Shown here piece after piece: positions 47,957-57,275 of a DNA stretch of 64,000 nucleotides (the stretch's first letter is position 1; every line of letters begins with the position of its first letter). This DNA is from Salvia splendens (Eukaryota > Streptophyta > Magnoliopsida > Lamiales > Lamiaceae), in contig NC_056036.1 in NCBI RefSeq assembly GCF_004379255.2, positions 43,239,576-43,303,575 on the forward strand, given 5' to 3'. A program made the translations under genes and the position numbers. Under the pieces are notes generated by a model. It had not been told where the DNA came from and did no database searches. It saw only the letters and a list, made by a program, of their open reading frames with translations.

Positions 47957-50900
47957 TCATTTGTTTTTGTTGATGGCGAGTGAGGTCATCCACACGCTGT
48001 CGTCCTTTACAAAACTCCACCACAGATAGCTAAGAGGAATCATCGTTGCATGCCAAAGAGCGCCAGCATCCAAGACCCCCCACCAGGGGGGGAAGTCGTA
48101 AAGTGTTACGACCATGGCAATGGCCCCTCCAAATACAACCACCCAGAGCTTCCACCGCTGAGGATGACGAGCTTGAGCTGCCCACACTGCCCATATTGCA
48201 ATCTGTAGCGCGCTTATTACAGCACAAACTCTCGCGTTCCATCCTGTCAATATATCATCTTTCATCTAATGCAGTGTTCACACCAATAAAACAGAACAAT
48301 CTACACACTTGACAATGTTTTACTTGCAGTAGTTGAGGAGATAGTTTTGTTAACACGCGAACATAATGAATGGCTAAAATCCGAATAAACGAAGTAGGAT
48401 ACAGGAAATTCTTCGTCTAGATCTTCCTTACGCTACCAAGATAACCACGTTTACTTACTAATAATCTAAATAGAACAAACTGAAGGCTGATTTAACAAGA
48501 AGAGCTTTGTAGTGAGCTTACCGTAGTCAAACTCGTAGAAGTTCATAAACAATATGTGGGTTGTTAGAATACCAAACACCGGAGCTGCAATCATGACCCT
48601 TATCGCTTCAAGTCTCACTCCAAAAGCTCGTATTAGAGCTAGAAAAAGGGAATATCCCTGTAATGCCACAGCAGACGAGTAATGCAGCTTCTCAGTCAGC
48701 TCAACATCTCTGCATACGGTAGTCAATTGTAAATGGATGCAAAAAGTTCATGCCCAATTAGTTCACTAAACGTATAAAAAAGATACTCACCGACTGAGGA
48801 AAACTGCGGTCCAAAACCAGTAATTCATTGCGAAGATAGCATATACATGCCACAGGCCCGTATAGTCATAGTAAGTTTTCTTTTTTGGTGTAAAAGGTAG
48901 TTTATAGTTTACGAGGATGAAAAACGATACCCATCCATGAAACTGCACGGCTAGATTAAGAGCAGAGAGGGCCACAGAAACTGGCTCCTGGTAACATTGG
49001 GGCTAGACCTTAGCAACGTTAAAATATGAAGGCGTTCGATGTGTTATGAAATGTCTCTATGTACCTGGATACCATACATGCGCTCGATTGGCCACTTGCC
49101 ATGATACTTTTCAGGTCTTTGGCCAAGTTTCTGCCTTTCTTCTTCTCTCGAGAGCATGCAGTGATATCGGCAGTCACTGAGGCAGTCCCATTGCTTCCAC
49201 TGTATATAAAGTGGCTCCTGTAGATACCACGGGCCATCAGTCGAATTTTCATTAGAGTAAAAATTACAGTGTTGGAAACATTTGTTCCCGACACATCCAG
49301 TCTTCTCGCATTGCTGAACGCAAGCCCTAGCAGTTATTCAGATTGTAAAACAAAACAAAAATCAGTTCAATGAACCATATGCCGTTTGCACAGAACTTTA
49401 CAACGAAGCAGCTATATATCAAAAGCATTTTCTACAGAGGAAAATTATACGAATTAACAGGCACAATGTTCATAACTTTAATCTGTCATCTCACAAAACG
49501 AAGTTAACATCATGAGGAGAAGTAACTAAATGATCAAACGTATGACGATCACCTGAGAATCGTATGGGAGGTTTTAATCTTGAACACGGAAAATGTTGTA
49601 AACTTTATTGTCAAGATTCATTTCATATTCAACTTGAAAGACAAACAAAAGATTCATCTTGTACTAAAGGGTCATAGTGTCAATGACAGAAACATCATTC
49701 GGGCAAACAATCTAATATGGTATAAAGACAGCATAACCACATCTCATTAGTTTGTTAACGTAGAACCTGACTTTTGCAATTGTTGGAAAATAGAGTTGAA
49801 ATGCAGAAAATAAACATTGTATTCATCGAACGATGCAACGTAAAAGACTACATTGTACTGGTTTGATTAGTTAAAGTCTCAATTACATCCATCCTATTCT
49901 TATAGAGTGATTAGTACACATATAAGAAAAGACTACATTTTCACTTTATTCTCTAATATCCATATTTCCATTTCAACATCAATAATACTCCTTTTGAAAG
50001 TAGCATCTCATCTCCGAACATCATTCCTCATATCTCCCCAATTTCAATCCAAATTTAGTCAAAAAATGTTGAGCAGATTCTCCATAACCAGAAAGTTAGG
50101 GGAAACTGTGTCCCATATCATGGCAAAAGAAAATAAACAAATAAAGCAATCCTCAACAGCAAATCACACTCTAGAATAGATCCAAGCCCCTTGGCCTAGC
50201 GGTAAAGGGTGCTGGATACCGCGTCCATCCTGGAGGTCTCGAGTTCGAACACTGGGTGGCGTAATTTGTCTTTCCTCCTTGTTATAGGAGTTGATTTGTA
50301 ATTTCCTCCTTCATATATATGATTTAAATATATGAAGTTAATTTTCAAAAAAAAAAAAAAAAAAAAATCACACTCTAGAATAGACCATTTGATAGTTTAA
50401 TCTAGAAACACTCTTGATTGCTTTCCAAAAAATCATAACAATCTCAAGAGGCTTACTGGTAGACAAACATCATAACCACATCTCATTAGTCTGTTAACAC
50501 CAAAGTAGCATCTCAACTCCAAGCATCATCCCTCAACACTAAGCCTACATCAATTAGGCTGCTGCCGTATGATACAATGAGAATGAAATACTAAACAATT
50601 GCAGAATCCAGATTTAGCCACAAATGTCAAGAGAAACTATGTCCAACATAATAGTAAAAGAAAATAAACAACCTAACTAATCCTCAACAGCAAATCCTAT
50701 CTAAAATGGATAGTTCAATTTGATTTCTTTTCAAAGAATCATAAAATTCTCTAAAGGCTTACTGGTATACAAACATCACAACCACATTTCATTAGTCTGT
50801 TAACACCAAATTAGCATCTCAACTCCAAACATCATTTGTCAACACTAAGCCTACATCAATTAGTGCAGTAAGATCTCATTTCTCCCCAATTCCAATCCAA

Positions 50901-51167
50901 ATTCAGTCTCAAATGTCAACCAGATTCTCCATCAATGTCCAAACATCATGGCAAAATAAAATAAACAAACAAACTAATCCTCAACAGCAAAATCGACATT
51001 TCAATTAGAAGGGCTGAAGCAAAGTTAAACTAGAAACACTCTTGATTACTTTTCACAGAATCATTGGCTTACTGGTAAACGGAATCGGCATCGCCGGGGC
51101 TCCCACGAAGCAATCCAAAGAAGCAAGAGAGAGCAACCGCAAAAGGAAGGAACCAACCCGAAGCCAT
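47957..51167 (-). CDS. PGAP3/Per1-like GPI-anchor lipid remodelling protein
   Basis: Multi-pass membrane protein of the Per1 family, which in yeast and animals removes an acyl chain from GPI-anchored proteins in the ER/Golgi. Exons 51073-51167, 49065-49326, 48791-48987, 48522-48709 and 47957-48243 join in frame to 342 residues. The signal peptide is MASGWFLPFAVALSCFFGLL. A Cys-rich lumenal part follows (ACVQQCEKTGCVG, CFQHC, QWDCLSDCRYHCM), then seven or so hydrophobic segments. Family residues include KYHGKWPIERMYG, NLAVQFHGW, GLWHVYAIFAMNYWFWTAVFLSRD, the LDAGALWHATMIPLSYLWW block with its His, and a short KNK-type tail. All introns are GT-AG. Intron 1 (49327-51072) is 1.7 kb, enlarged by a ~305-bp tandem array and a SINE. 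Confidence 0.92.
49890..51070. repeat. ~305-bp tandem array in PGAP3-like intron 1
   Basis: Blocks beginning GGCTTACTGG occur at 50451, 50756 and 51066. Each is preceded by AAACACTCTTGATT-like and AATCCTCAACAGCAAA-like text, and followed by ACCACATCTCATTAGTCTGT and AGCATCTCAACTCC-like text. Roughly three diverged units, plus fragments toward 49890 and 49730, fill the intron. The block at 51066 overlaps the real exon-1 donor, so the older units are copies of the exon-1/intron-1 junction. Confidence 0.8.
50181..50364 (+). mobile_element. tRNA-derived SINE with 20-bp target duplication
   Basis: The body begins TCCAAGCCCCTTGGCCTAGC, with an A-box-like TGGCCTAGCGGTAAAGGG and a B-box-like GAGTTCGAACACTGG about 45 bp apart, the internal RNA polymerase III promoter of tRNA-derived SINEs. 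It ends in a run of about 20 A. AAATCACACTCTAGAATAGA flanks both sides (50161-50180 and 50365-50384). It is antisense within intron 1 of the PGAP3-like gene. Confidence 0.92.
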
Positions 51168-51405
51168 CAGATGAGCTGAAAGAGGAAAGGGAAAGAAGCG
51201 AAAGTAAAAGAAAAGAGCGTATTGCGTTTATTGAGAGATTCAATTGATTTACAAGATTTGATTTTGATTGATCAACTTCCCACTAACTCGGAACGAATTC
51301 TGCTCCTATGATTATACACAAAAGATTGGGCTAATAATTATGTATGGGAATCTTTCCTTTCTCTTGATGTGTGGAGTGGAGAGTCGTGTTCGTGTCAATT
51401 GGTGG

Positions 51406-52405
51406 CAATGGCGGATCCAGGAACAAAATATCGTGGGGTCGAACAAGATAGTAAATATTTATTTAAATTAATTATTTTTATAAATATATTTTTTAATATA
51501 AATAATTCATGCGAGTATCGATAATCTTAAAACAACATACACCACTTTCTTCGTCCCGTTATAAGCGAGACGCTTCTTTTGGATGCAGAATTTAGGAAAA
51601 AGACGTTTATGGAGCTAACTGAAGAAAGAATAAAATATGATCTTAGATAAAACAAAGATGCAAATAAATAATAAAGTAAGAGTGAACAATTATGTTATAC
51701 TACGTATTTTGACAAAAAAAATGACATACACATAGCATAATTTTTCTGTAACATACCAAATTTTTAAAGATTTAAAAAATTGAATATGAATAATAAGGTT
51801 GAAAATTTAAATTATAAAACTAAGAGTAGAAGAAATTAAGAAATATTTACTTTATATAAGTAGGTGGTTAATTTAGATAAGTTGATTTTGATATACTGTA
51901 AAAAAATATTACTATAACATTAATTGATATTTTAAGATGAGAATATATTTTTAATGGACTTCTAAGAATTTATTCAAATAAAGAAAAATATTTCAAAGCC
52001 CATTTTACAATTAGATAACATATTTAAGATATTTAATCTTTTAAATTTAGTTAAGTTTATTGATGCCGGTTTATTCTAATTCACGAGTGAATATAGGGAT
52101 GAGAAAACAATAATGACATCTCCAATACCATTCCTCTTTCTCTTCGAAAACAAAAACCGCGGAAGGACTCTTCCCCTCCAACAACTCCTTCGTTCTCGAC
52201 AACAGTCTACCCATCCGGCTGCCTCACTTCCTTCCTTTCTCTCTGATCAGTCTCCTCATCATCTCACACGGCGTGAGGACGTGAGGTGGGAGCGAAGACG
52301 TGAACGCCGTAGGGTCGGAGGCCGAAGAAAGTAGCTTTCCGGTGCACTCCGGGGCAGGTGGTGGGGTCGGCCGACCCCTCCCGACCCCACCTGGATCCGC
52401 CAGTG
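51406..52405. mobile_element. Non-autonomous hAT-type element (1,000 bp)
   Basis: Termini CAATGGCGGATCCAGG and, inverted, CACTGGCGGATCCAGG differ at one base. ATTGGTGG flanks both sides (51398-51405, 52406-52413), an 8-bp duplication as in hAT. The interior has no transposase. A Stowaway-like end (CTTCGTCCCGTTATAAGCGA at about 51548) lies inside without a partner. The insertion is about 230 bp upstream of the PGAP3-like ATG, in its promoter region. Confidence 0.82.
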
Positions 52406-52413
52406 ATTGGTGG

Positions 52414-53050
52414 TGAACTACGTGAAGACAACCAAGAATGAGATTTTTATGGATACCAACCGTTTTCAAATTTAGATAATACCATAACCACTACTCTAGT
52501 AAATATAAATTTAATTATTTTATACAAAAATTTCCATTTTACCTTCCCAATTTACTATATTGATTGTAAGTAAACACTTCTAGCCTATCAGTTGTTTTTG
52601 TTGTGAACCAGAGTTTTTAGACTTTCATTCATAATTCGAAAACACTTTTTGGTTGCGCAATGAATGTTTTCAGTCTGTTATTTACAACTCGAAATGACTC
52701 TTAGTTATGTCAGGGTTCATAAATCATAAGTTAGTAGTAATTTACAAATTGAAATTACTCTTAGTTAGTTGTGAATCAGAGTTTTAATCATTCTCACTCG
52801 AAAATTCTATTAATTGTAAAAAATGGTAGGTTATTGATAGCTAGAATTAATGTGAATGTAGGCGATTATTCACAGTTCAAAACCACTATTAGCTGTGTAT
52901 TTGAGATTTTAATATTTTTAGTTGTGAACGTTTCACCCTTTTCCTTAATTTGTATCAACAATTTAGTACACATATAGTACTATATCTCAATTTATTTAGG
53001 AGAAACCCTTTTCCTTAATTTGTATCAACAATTTAGTACACATATACTAC
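52414..53050. other. Intergenic DNA with a short tandem duplication
   Basis: An approximately 70-bp block (CCCTTTTCCTTAATTTGTAT, then CAACAATTTAGTACACATAT) is present at about 52938 and again at about 53007. No gene is visible. Confidence 0.6.
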
Positions 53051-53052
53051 TA

Positions 53053-53698
53053 GGGGACTAGTGATCAATTGCTAACTATAACTAATTTAAGACCATAAGA
53101 TTTTAGAAAACTTGTGGTCTACAATTTGTCACGTGTAATTTTCGTTTTTATTAATTAAATCGAAAAAGATAAAAAAAAAGTACCAAATTAGGTGTTTGGA
53201 TGAAAATGTCAATATAATGTTTCAAAAATATCAACACAATGTTGTGATAATGTCAACACAATGCTTTGAGAATGTTAACACATTGCTCATATTGACATTC
53301 TTCATATATTATGTTGACATATTTTATATATCATGTTGACATTTGTTGTTGTACGAAAAAATTGAAAATTTTTGATTTTTTTTTCAAATTTTGACATCAG
53401 AACATATGCAAGTAAGATCTCGTTAGAATTCTTATGAAACTATCTCTAATTTGATATATGTTGTGTGAAAAAATAATTTAGATCGAGAAAGTTATATGCG
53501 TTTTCAAGTTATGGGATATTTTTCAAAAGTTAGTTACAACTAATTTGTTGTAAATTGACCTTAATACCCTTATTGACGTTTTTTGTTGATCGTATTGTCA
53601 TTCCAGGGTTAATGATCTAGACCCTTAATTTGAATATCTAATGGCTATTATTTAATTATAGTTAGCAATCAAATATTGAGTTAGTAATGAAACACTCC
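53053..53698. mobile_element. Candidate MITE with ~30-bp inverted ends
   Basis: The left end GGGGACTAGTGATCAATTGC, continuing TAACTATAACTAATTT, is inverted at the right end, where minus-strand TTGCTAACTATAATTAAA precedes the AACACTCCCC end. Flanks (CATATACTACTA, TATATAACTATA) are only loosely alike, so superfamily and target duplication are uncertain. Confidence 0.5.
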
Positions 53699-53808
53699 CC
53701 TATATAACTATATCTCAATTTATTTAGGCACAAGATGTGATGACATAGAATTAGGTTGGTCACGCAAACAAAAGCATAAGCAACATAAGTGTATAGCCTC
53801 TATATCCC

Positions 53809-53816
53809 TATATATA
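53809..53816 (+). promoter_or_regulatory. TATA box of tapetal LTP-like gene copy 2
   Basis: TATATATA-type box about 80 bp upstream of the ATG at 53895, the same spacing as in copy 1. Further upstream, 53749-53769 (AATTAGGTTGGTCACGCAAA) matches the copy-1 promoter block. Confidence 0.6.
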
Positions 53817-53894
53817 CACATACATTGAAGATATATAGCTACAAAAAAAATATAAGTCTATTTCATCTGCTTTAATACATATACATAGATAGCA

Positions 53895-54237
53895 ATGAAG
53901 TGTGTTTTTATGTGTGTGATATTGGTGATAATGGGAGGAAGCACCTGGGCACAAGACACGTGCTCGTCATCGCTGTCGAGTCTGAACGTGTGTACACCGT
54001 TCGTGGTGCCTGGCTCGACCGGGAACCCTAGTTCCGACTGTTGTGGCGCTCTTCAAAGCGTCAGCCACGATTGCTTGTGCAGCACCCTCCGCATTGCCTC
54101 TCGTATCCCCGCCCAATGCAACCTCCCTCCCTTCTCTTGCCGTATGTTCATCCAACTTCTCTTACTTTTCATGATTTTTCCTGCAATTTACTCATTTCTA
54201 ATTAATACTTTTCATTTATTCTCATGCAGCAAACTGA
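53895..54237 (+). CDS. Tapetal A9/FIL1-like lipid-transfer-family protein (copy 2)
   Basis: Paralogue of the gene at 7.4 kb, on the opposite strand. Exon 1 is 53895-54141 (82 codons plus one base) and exon 2 is 54230-54237, which completes Pro-Asn-stop after a CATGCAG acceptor, giving 84 residues. The signal peptide is MKCVFMCVILVIMGGSTWAQ. All eight cysteines are present in the eight-cysteine-motif spacing (DTC, NVC, DCC, DCLC, AQC, FSC). LRIASRIPAQCNLPP is identical to copy 1, whereas the signal peptide differs strongly, as expected for secreted proteins under selection on the mature part. A Tat retrotransposon begins only 133 bp after the stop and may have replaced the original 3' flank. 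Confidence 0.85.
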
Positions 54238-54370
54238 CCTTGGAACTTCAATCTAACTTTGGGACTTCTTTGCAATAAAACTTGGAACTTACATGTAGCC
54301 AACAAAGATGATTTCTATTTTTGAGCAATAAAACTACTTTTATGACTTCCTATTTTACATTATTGCACAC

Positions 54371-55057
54371 TGATGGGGTGCGTACCAAACAAGCCCAACA
54401 GCAATGACGGCCCATCAGCCCAAAGCCCAAGGAAGAGTATGAGTTCGGCATTACCAAGGAGTTCGGCCTCAGCCTACAGCTCGGTAAAAGCCAACCAATC
54501 AAGCTCTGCTCTCAGGTCGGCATCAAGCTAGAGTTCGGCCTCAGCCTACTGCTCGGTAAAAGCCAACCAATCAAGCTCTGCTCTCAGGTCGGCATCAAGC
54601 TCTACTCTCAGATCGGCAACCAGAGCAGTTCGGTCTCAGCTTTCGACCGAACAAGGAGTTATTGGACCCATACTGGATTTCCACAACTTCCAACACACCC
54701 ACTACCACGTGGTGTCAACTCAGGCCACGATCGTAGGCCATGACCTACACTACATCCACGATCTTAGGTCATGACCTACACGACATCCACGACTTAGTGG
54801 TGATGCAAGCCACGATCTTAGTTCAAGGTATAAATAGAACTTAGATCAGATAGAAAAGGGTTAAGCTCTCTAGAGATAAAATCATATAGCAAGTCTGTGT
54901 TGTAAGCTGTAATCCCAGATCAAGCAATACAATCTTGCCCTCCCTTCTTCCCGTGGACGTAGATTTACTTCAGTAAATCGAACCACGTAAATTCATCGTG
55001 TCGTAGTCTTTTTTCTCTACCAGCGTTTACTAACATCAGAAATTCACGGAGCCATCA
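54371..55057 (+). repeat. 5' LTR, copy 2
   Basis: 687 bp, starting TGATGGGG and ending GAGCCATCA. It is clearly related to but several percent different from the copy-1 LTRs, with small indels in the U3 repeats. TATAAATA lies at 54829-54836. Confidence 0.93.
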
Positions 55058-55058
55058 C

Positions 55059-55075
55059 TGGCGCCGTCTGTGGGA
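55059..55075 (+). other. Primer-binding site, copy 2
   Basis: TGGCGCCGTCTGTGGGA one base after the LTR, the same as in copy 1. Confidence 0.7.
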
Positions 55076-55133
55076 ACCAGAGAACAAAATTTGTGATAAA
55101 GCGAATTTTTGATCCATTTTTTCCACCCAAAAA

Positions 55134-57248
55134 ATGCATACCAGATCGCAGAGTACCCGTATTCCTGCCCGTGAGAACCAGGAGGAAGCCAATCCATCCC
55201 ATAGGTCTGGAAAACAGCCTAGGGATAAATCCACCACCAGTTCTCATGGCGAAGGAACTGGCCGCTCCAAAAATCGTCCCACTGAGTCTTCCCAGCAGCC
55301 TGATTTGAATGAGGCTGTCAAACTGTTCTTGGCTGAGAAGCAGGATGAGTTCTTAGCCTTCCTGCAAAAGAGCCAAGAGCCGAAGACGAAAACGGAGGAT
55401 TCTCCTTCCTCATCCAGACATGAAAGTCACTACCGCAGTAGTGCCGTGTCTTCCAGGAAGAAGAATCCTCAACCCCGACATATTCCTGTTCCTCCTCGGT
55501 ACCGAAATCACAGGAGAACTCAATCTCCTCCATACCGACGAGATATCGGATTCGCCGTGTACGGAGCACTGAAGACTCCGTTCTCGGACGACATCACCCG
55601 AACTCCCCTACCACAGAACTACCGAACTCCGTCGATGACTTACGACGGGCTCGTGGACCCTCACGATTTCTTGGGGCGCTATCAATATAACATGGCGAAC
55701 CAGGGTCTCAACGAGGTCCACATGTGCAAGCTGTTTCCCGAGCTGCTCATCGGGAACGCGAGAAGGTGGTTCGATAGCCTCCCCCAGGGCAGCGTCAGAT
55801 CTTACCGAGATCTAATGGATGCCTTCCACAGGAGGTTCTTTCAGAAAGCGGAAGCCCGAATCACTTCGGCTCAGCTGCTTTCCATTCGTCAAGGTCGCGA
55901 CGAAAAAATCAGCGACTTTATGACAAGATTCCACAAGGAATGCCTGCAAGTAGACGATCTCAACGATCTGCTTGTCATCTCGGCATTCCAAAATGGAATC
56001 CTGCCCGGAGCTCTCTACAGGAAGCTCGTTGAGTGCGGTCCGCAGACAGCTCAGGAAATGTGGGACATTGCGGACCAGTACTCCCGGGCCGATGAGGCAG
56101 ACCGTCGCAAACGGTCGTTAGACAGCTCATCGTCCCGAGGAGACAGGAGGAAGCCCGATCATAGCGATCAGGGACATCCTCGCCGAACTCCTTTTGGCGA
56201 TCAGGGACATCCTCGCCGAACTCCTTTTGAAAGGATTCAAAGGACTCCGGTGCAAGACAGATTGGGACCCCGTCTCAATCCCGAGAAGCCGCCCGCTCAG
56301 TTCGTACCGCTGAACAAGCCGAGAGCGGAAATTTTCGAACTACACTCTGACCTGTTCGAAAAGCCAAAGCGGATGACGAAATCAGCCGCGCGCCGACCCC
56401 AGGATAACTACTGCTCCTACCATCAAGACCACGGTCACGATACCGAGGAGTGCAGAAACTTGGCTGCAGGTATCGATGTTCTTGTGAGGGCAGGGACATT
56501 GAAAAAATACCAAAGCAAGCAGTCAAAGAAGAATAAGAAGCAGAGAGGTGCGAACTGCGCTCCTCAGGATCCGAAAAGGCAGCCGGATCCCGAAGACGAT
56601 GACGAGCCGCAATATGATGGAGTAATCCTGACTATTGACGCTCTCCCTGCCGGGAAGACCAAGTCGTCCCTGAAGTCAGAGCGCAGGGGCTCCAATCGAG
56701 AGGAGCCAACGCATAAAAGGCTGAAGCAGGACGAAGTGATTACGTTCTCGGATGCTGATCCCGTCCCGGCCATCTCTCCTCACCAAGACGCCATTGTCAT
56801 CCAAGCCGGAGTGGCAAACAAACTGATCCACAGGGTGTTTGTGGATACAGGAGCGTCAGTCAGCATTCTTTTTAAAGAGTGCTTCGACAAACTAGAAGTG
56901 GACCCAGCTCGGCTCAGTCCGGCTCCGCTTCCCCTGAAGAGCTTCACCCAGGAGGACACCCGCCCTGAAGGTATTATCAGCCTTCCGATCACGGTGGGAA
57001 AAGCGCCTACTAGCTCCAGTACGATGATTGAGTTTTTCGTGGTGAAAGCTCGGTCCCCGTACAACGTCATCCTGGGAAGAGACTGGCTCAACACAGTTCG
57101 GGCCATTTGCTCCACTTATCACCTCACCATCAAGATCCCTACTAAAGGAGGGATAGCGGTCATCCGAGGTGACCAAAAAAGAGCAAAGGAATGTCTGCAA
57201 ATTGCGCTTAGAAGTGCCGAGCATTCAGATCGGCACCACCAAGCATAG
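55134..57248 (+). CDS. Gag-protease polyprotein, copy 2
   Basis: 704 codons. The N-terminal half is basic, then comes the capsid-like retrotrans_gag region at about 175-330 (LFPELLIGNARRWFDSLPQG, DAFHRRFFQKAEAR, GRDEKISDFMTRF). Next is a basic linker with a doubled GDQGHPRRTPF unit at about 349-368, and a zinc-knuckle-like C427-x2-H430-x4-H435-x4-C440. The C-terminal part is an aspartic protease with the active-site D571-T-G-A-S in VFVDTGASVSILF and a later VILGRDWL. The product would form the virus-like particle and cut the polyprotein. The frame ends at TAG (57246-57248), and the pol frame follows in the same phase after 27 bases. Confidence 0.92.
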   Translation: MHTRSQSTRIPARENQEEANPSHRSGKQPRDKSTTSSHGEGTGRSKNRPTESSQQPDLNEAVKLFLAEKQDEFLAFLQKSQEPKTKTEDSPSSSRHESHYRSSAVSSRKKNPQPRHIPVPPRYRNHRRTQSPPYRRDIGFAVYGALKTPFSDDITRTPLPQNYRTPSMTYDGLVDPHDFLGRYQYNMANQGLNEVHMCKLFPELLIGNARRWFDSLPQGSVRSYRDLMDAFHRRFFQKAEARITSAQLLSIRQGRDEKISDFMTRFHKECLQVDDLNDLLVISAFQNGILPGALYRKLVECGPQTAQEMWDIADQYSRADEADRRKRSLDSSSSRGDRRKPDHSDQGHPRRTPFGDQGHPRRTPFERIQRTPVQDRLGPRLNPEKPPAQFVPLNKPRAEIFELHSDLFEKPKRMTKSAARRPQDNYCSYHQDHGHDTEECRNLAAGIDVLVRAGTLKKYQSKQSKKNKKQRGANCAPQDPKRQPDPEDDDEPQYDGVILTIDALPAGKTKSSLKSERRGSNREEPTHKRLKQDEVITFSDADPVPAISPHQDAIVIQAGVANKLIHRVFVDTGASVSILFKECFDKLEVDPARLSPAPLPLKSFTQEDTRPEGIISLPITVGKAPTSSSTMIEFFVVKARSPYNVILGRDWLNTVRAICSTYHLTIKIPTKGGIAVIRGDQKRAKECLQIALRSAEHSDRHHQA

Positions 57249-57254
57249 CAATCA
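57246..57254 (+). promoter_or_regulatory. Candidate stop-codon readthrough site between gag-protease and pol
   Basis: The only stop between the two frames reads TAG CAA TCA. UAG followed by CARYYA is the context shown to promote readthrough in tobacco mosaic virus. Upstream and downstream frames are in phase, so readthrough would give one polyprotein of about 1,800 residues. Copy 1 has CAG at this site, so a nonsense mutation is an equally serious reading. Confidence 0.45.
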
Positions 57255-57275
57255 CAGCAGCCGGAGTCAGAGGCG

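Noticed and set aside
50185..50260. Functional tRNA gene
   Set aside because: A and B boxes are present, but no cloverleaf with a matching acceptor stem is visible. The A-tail and 20-bp target duplication identify a SINE.
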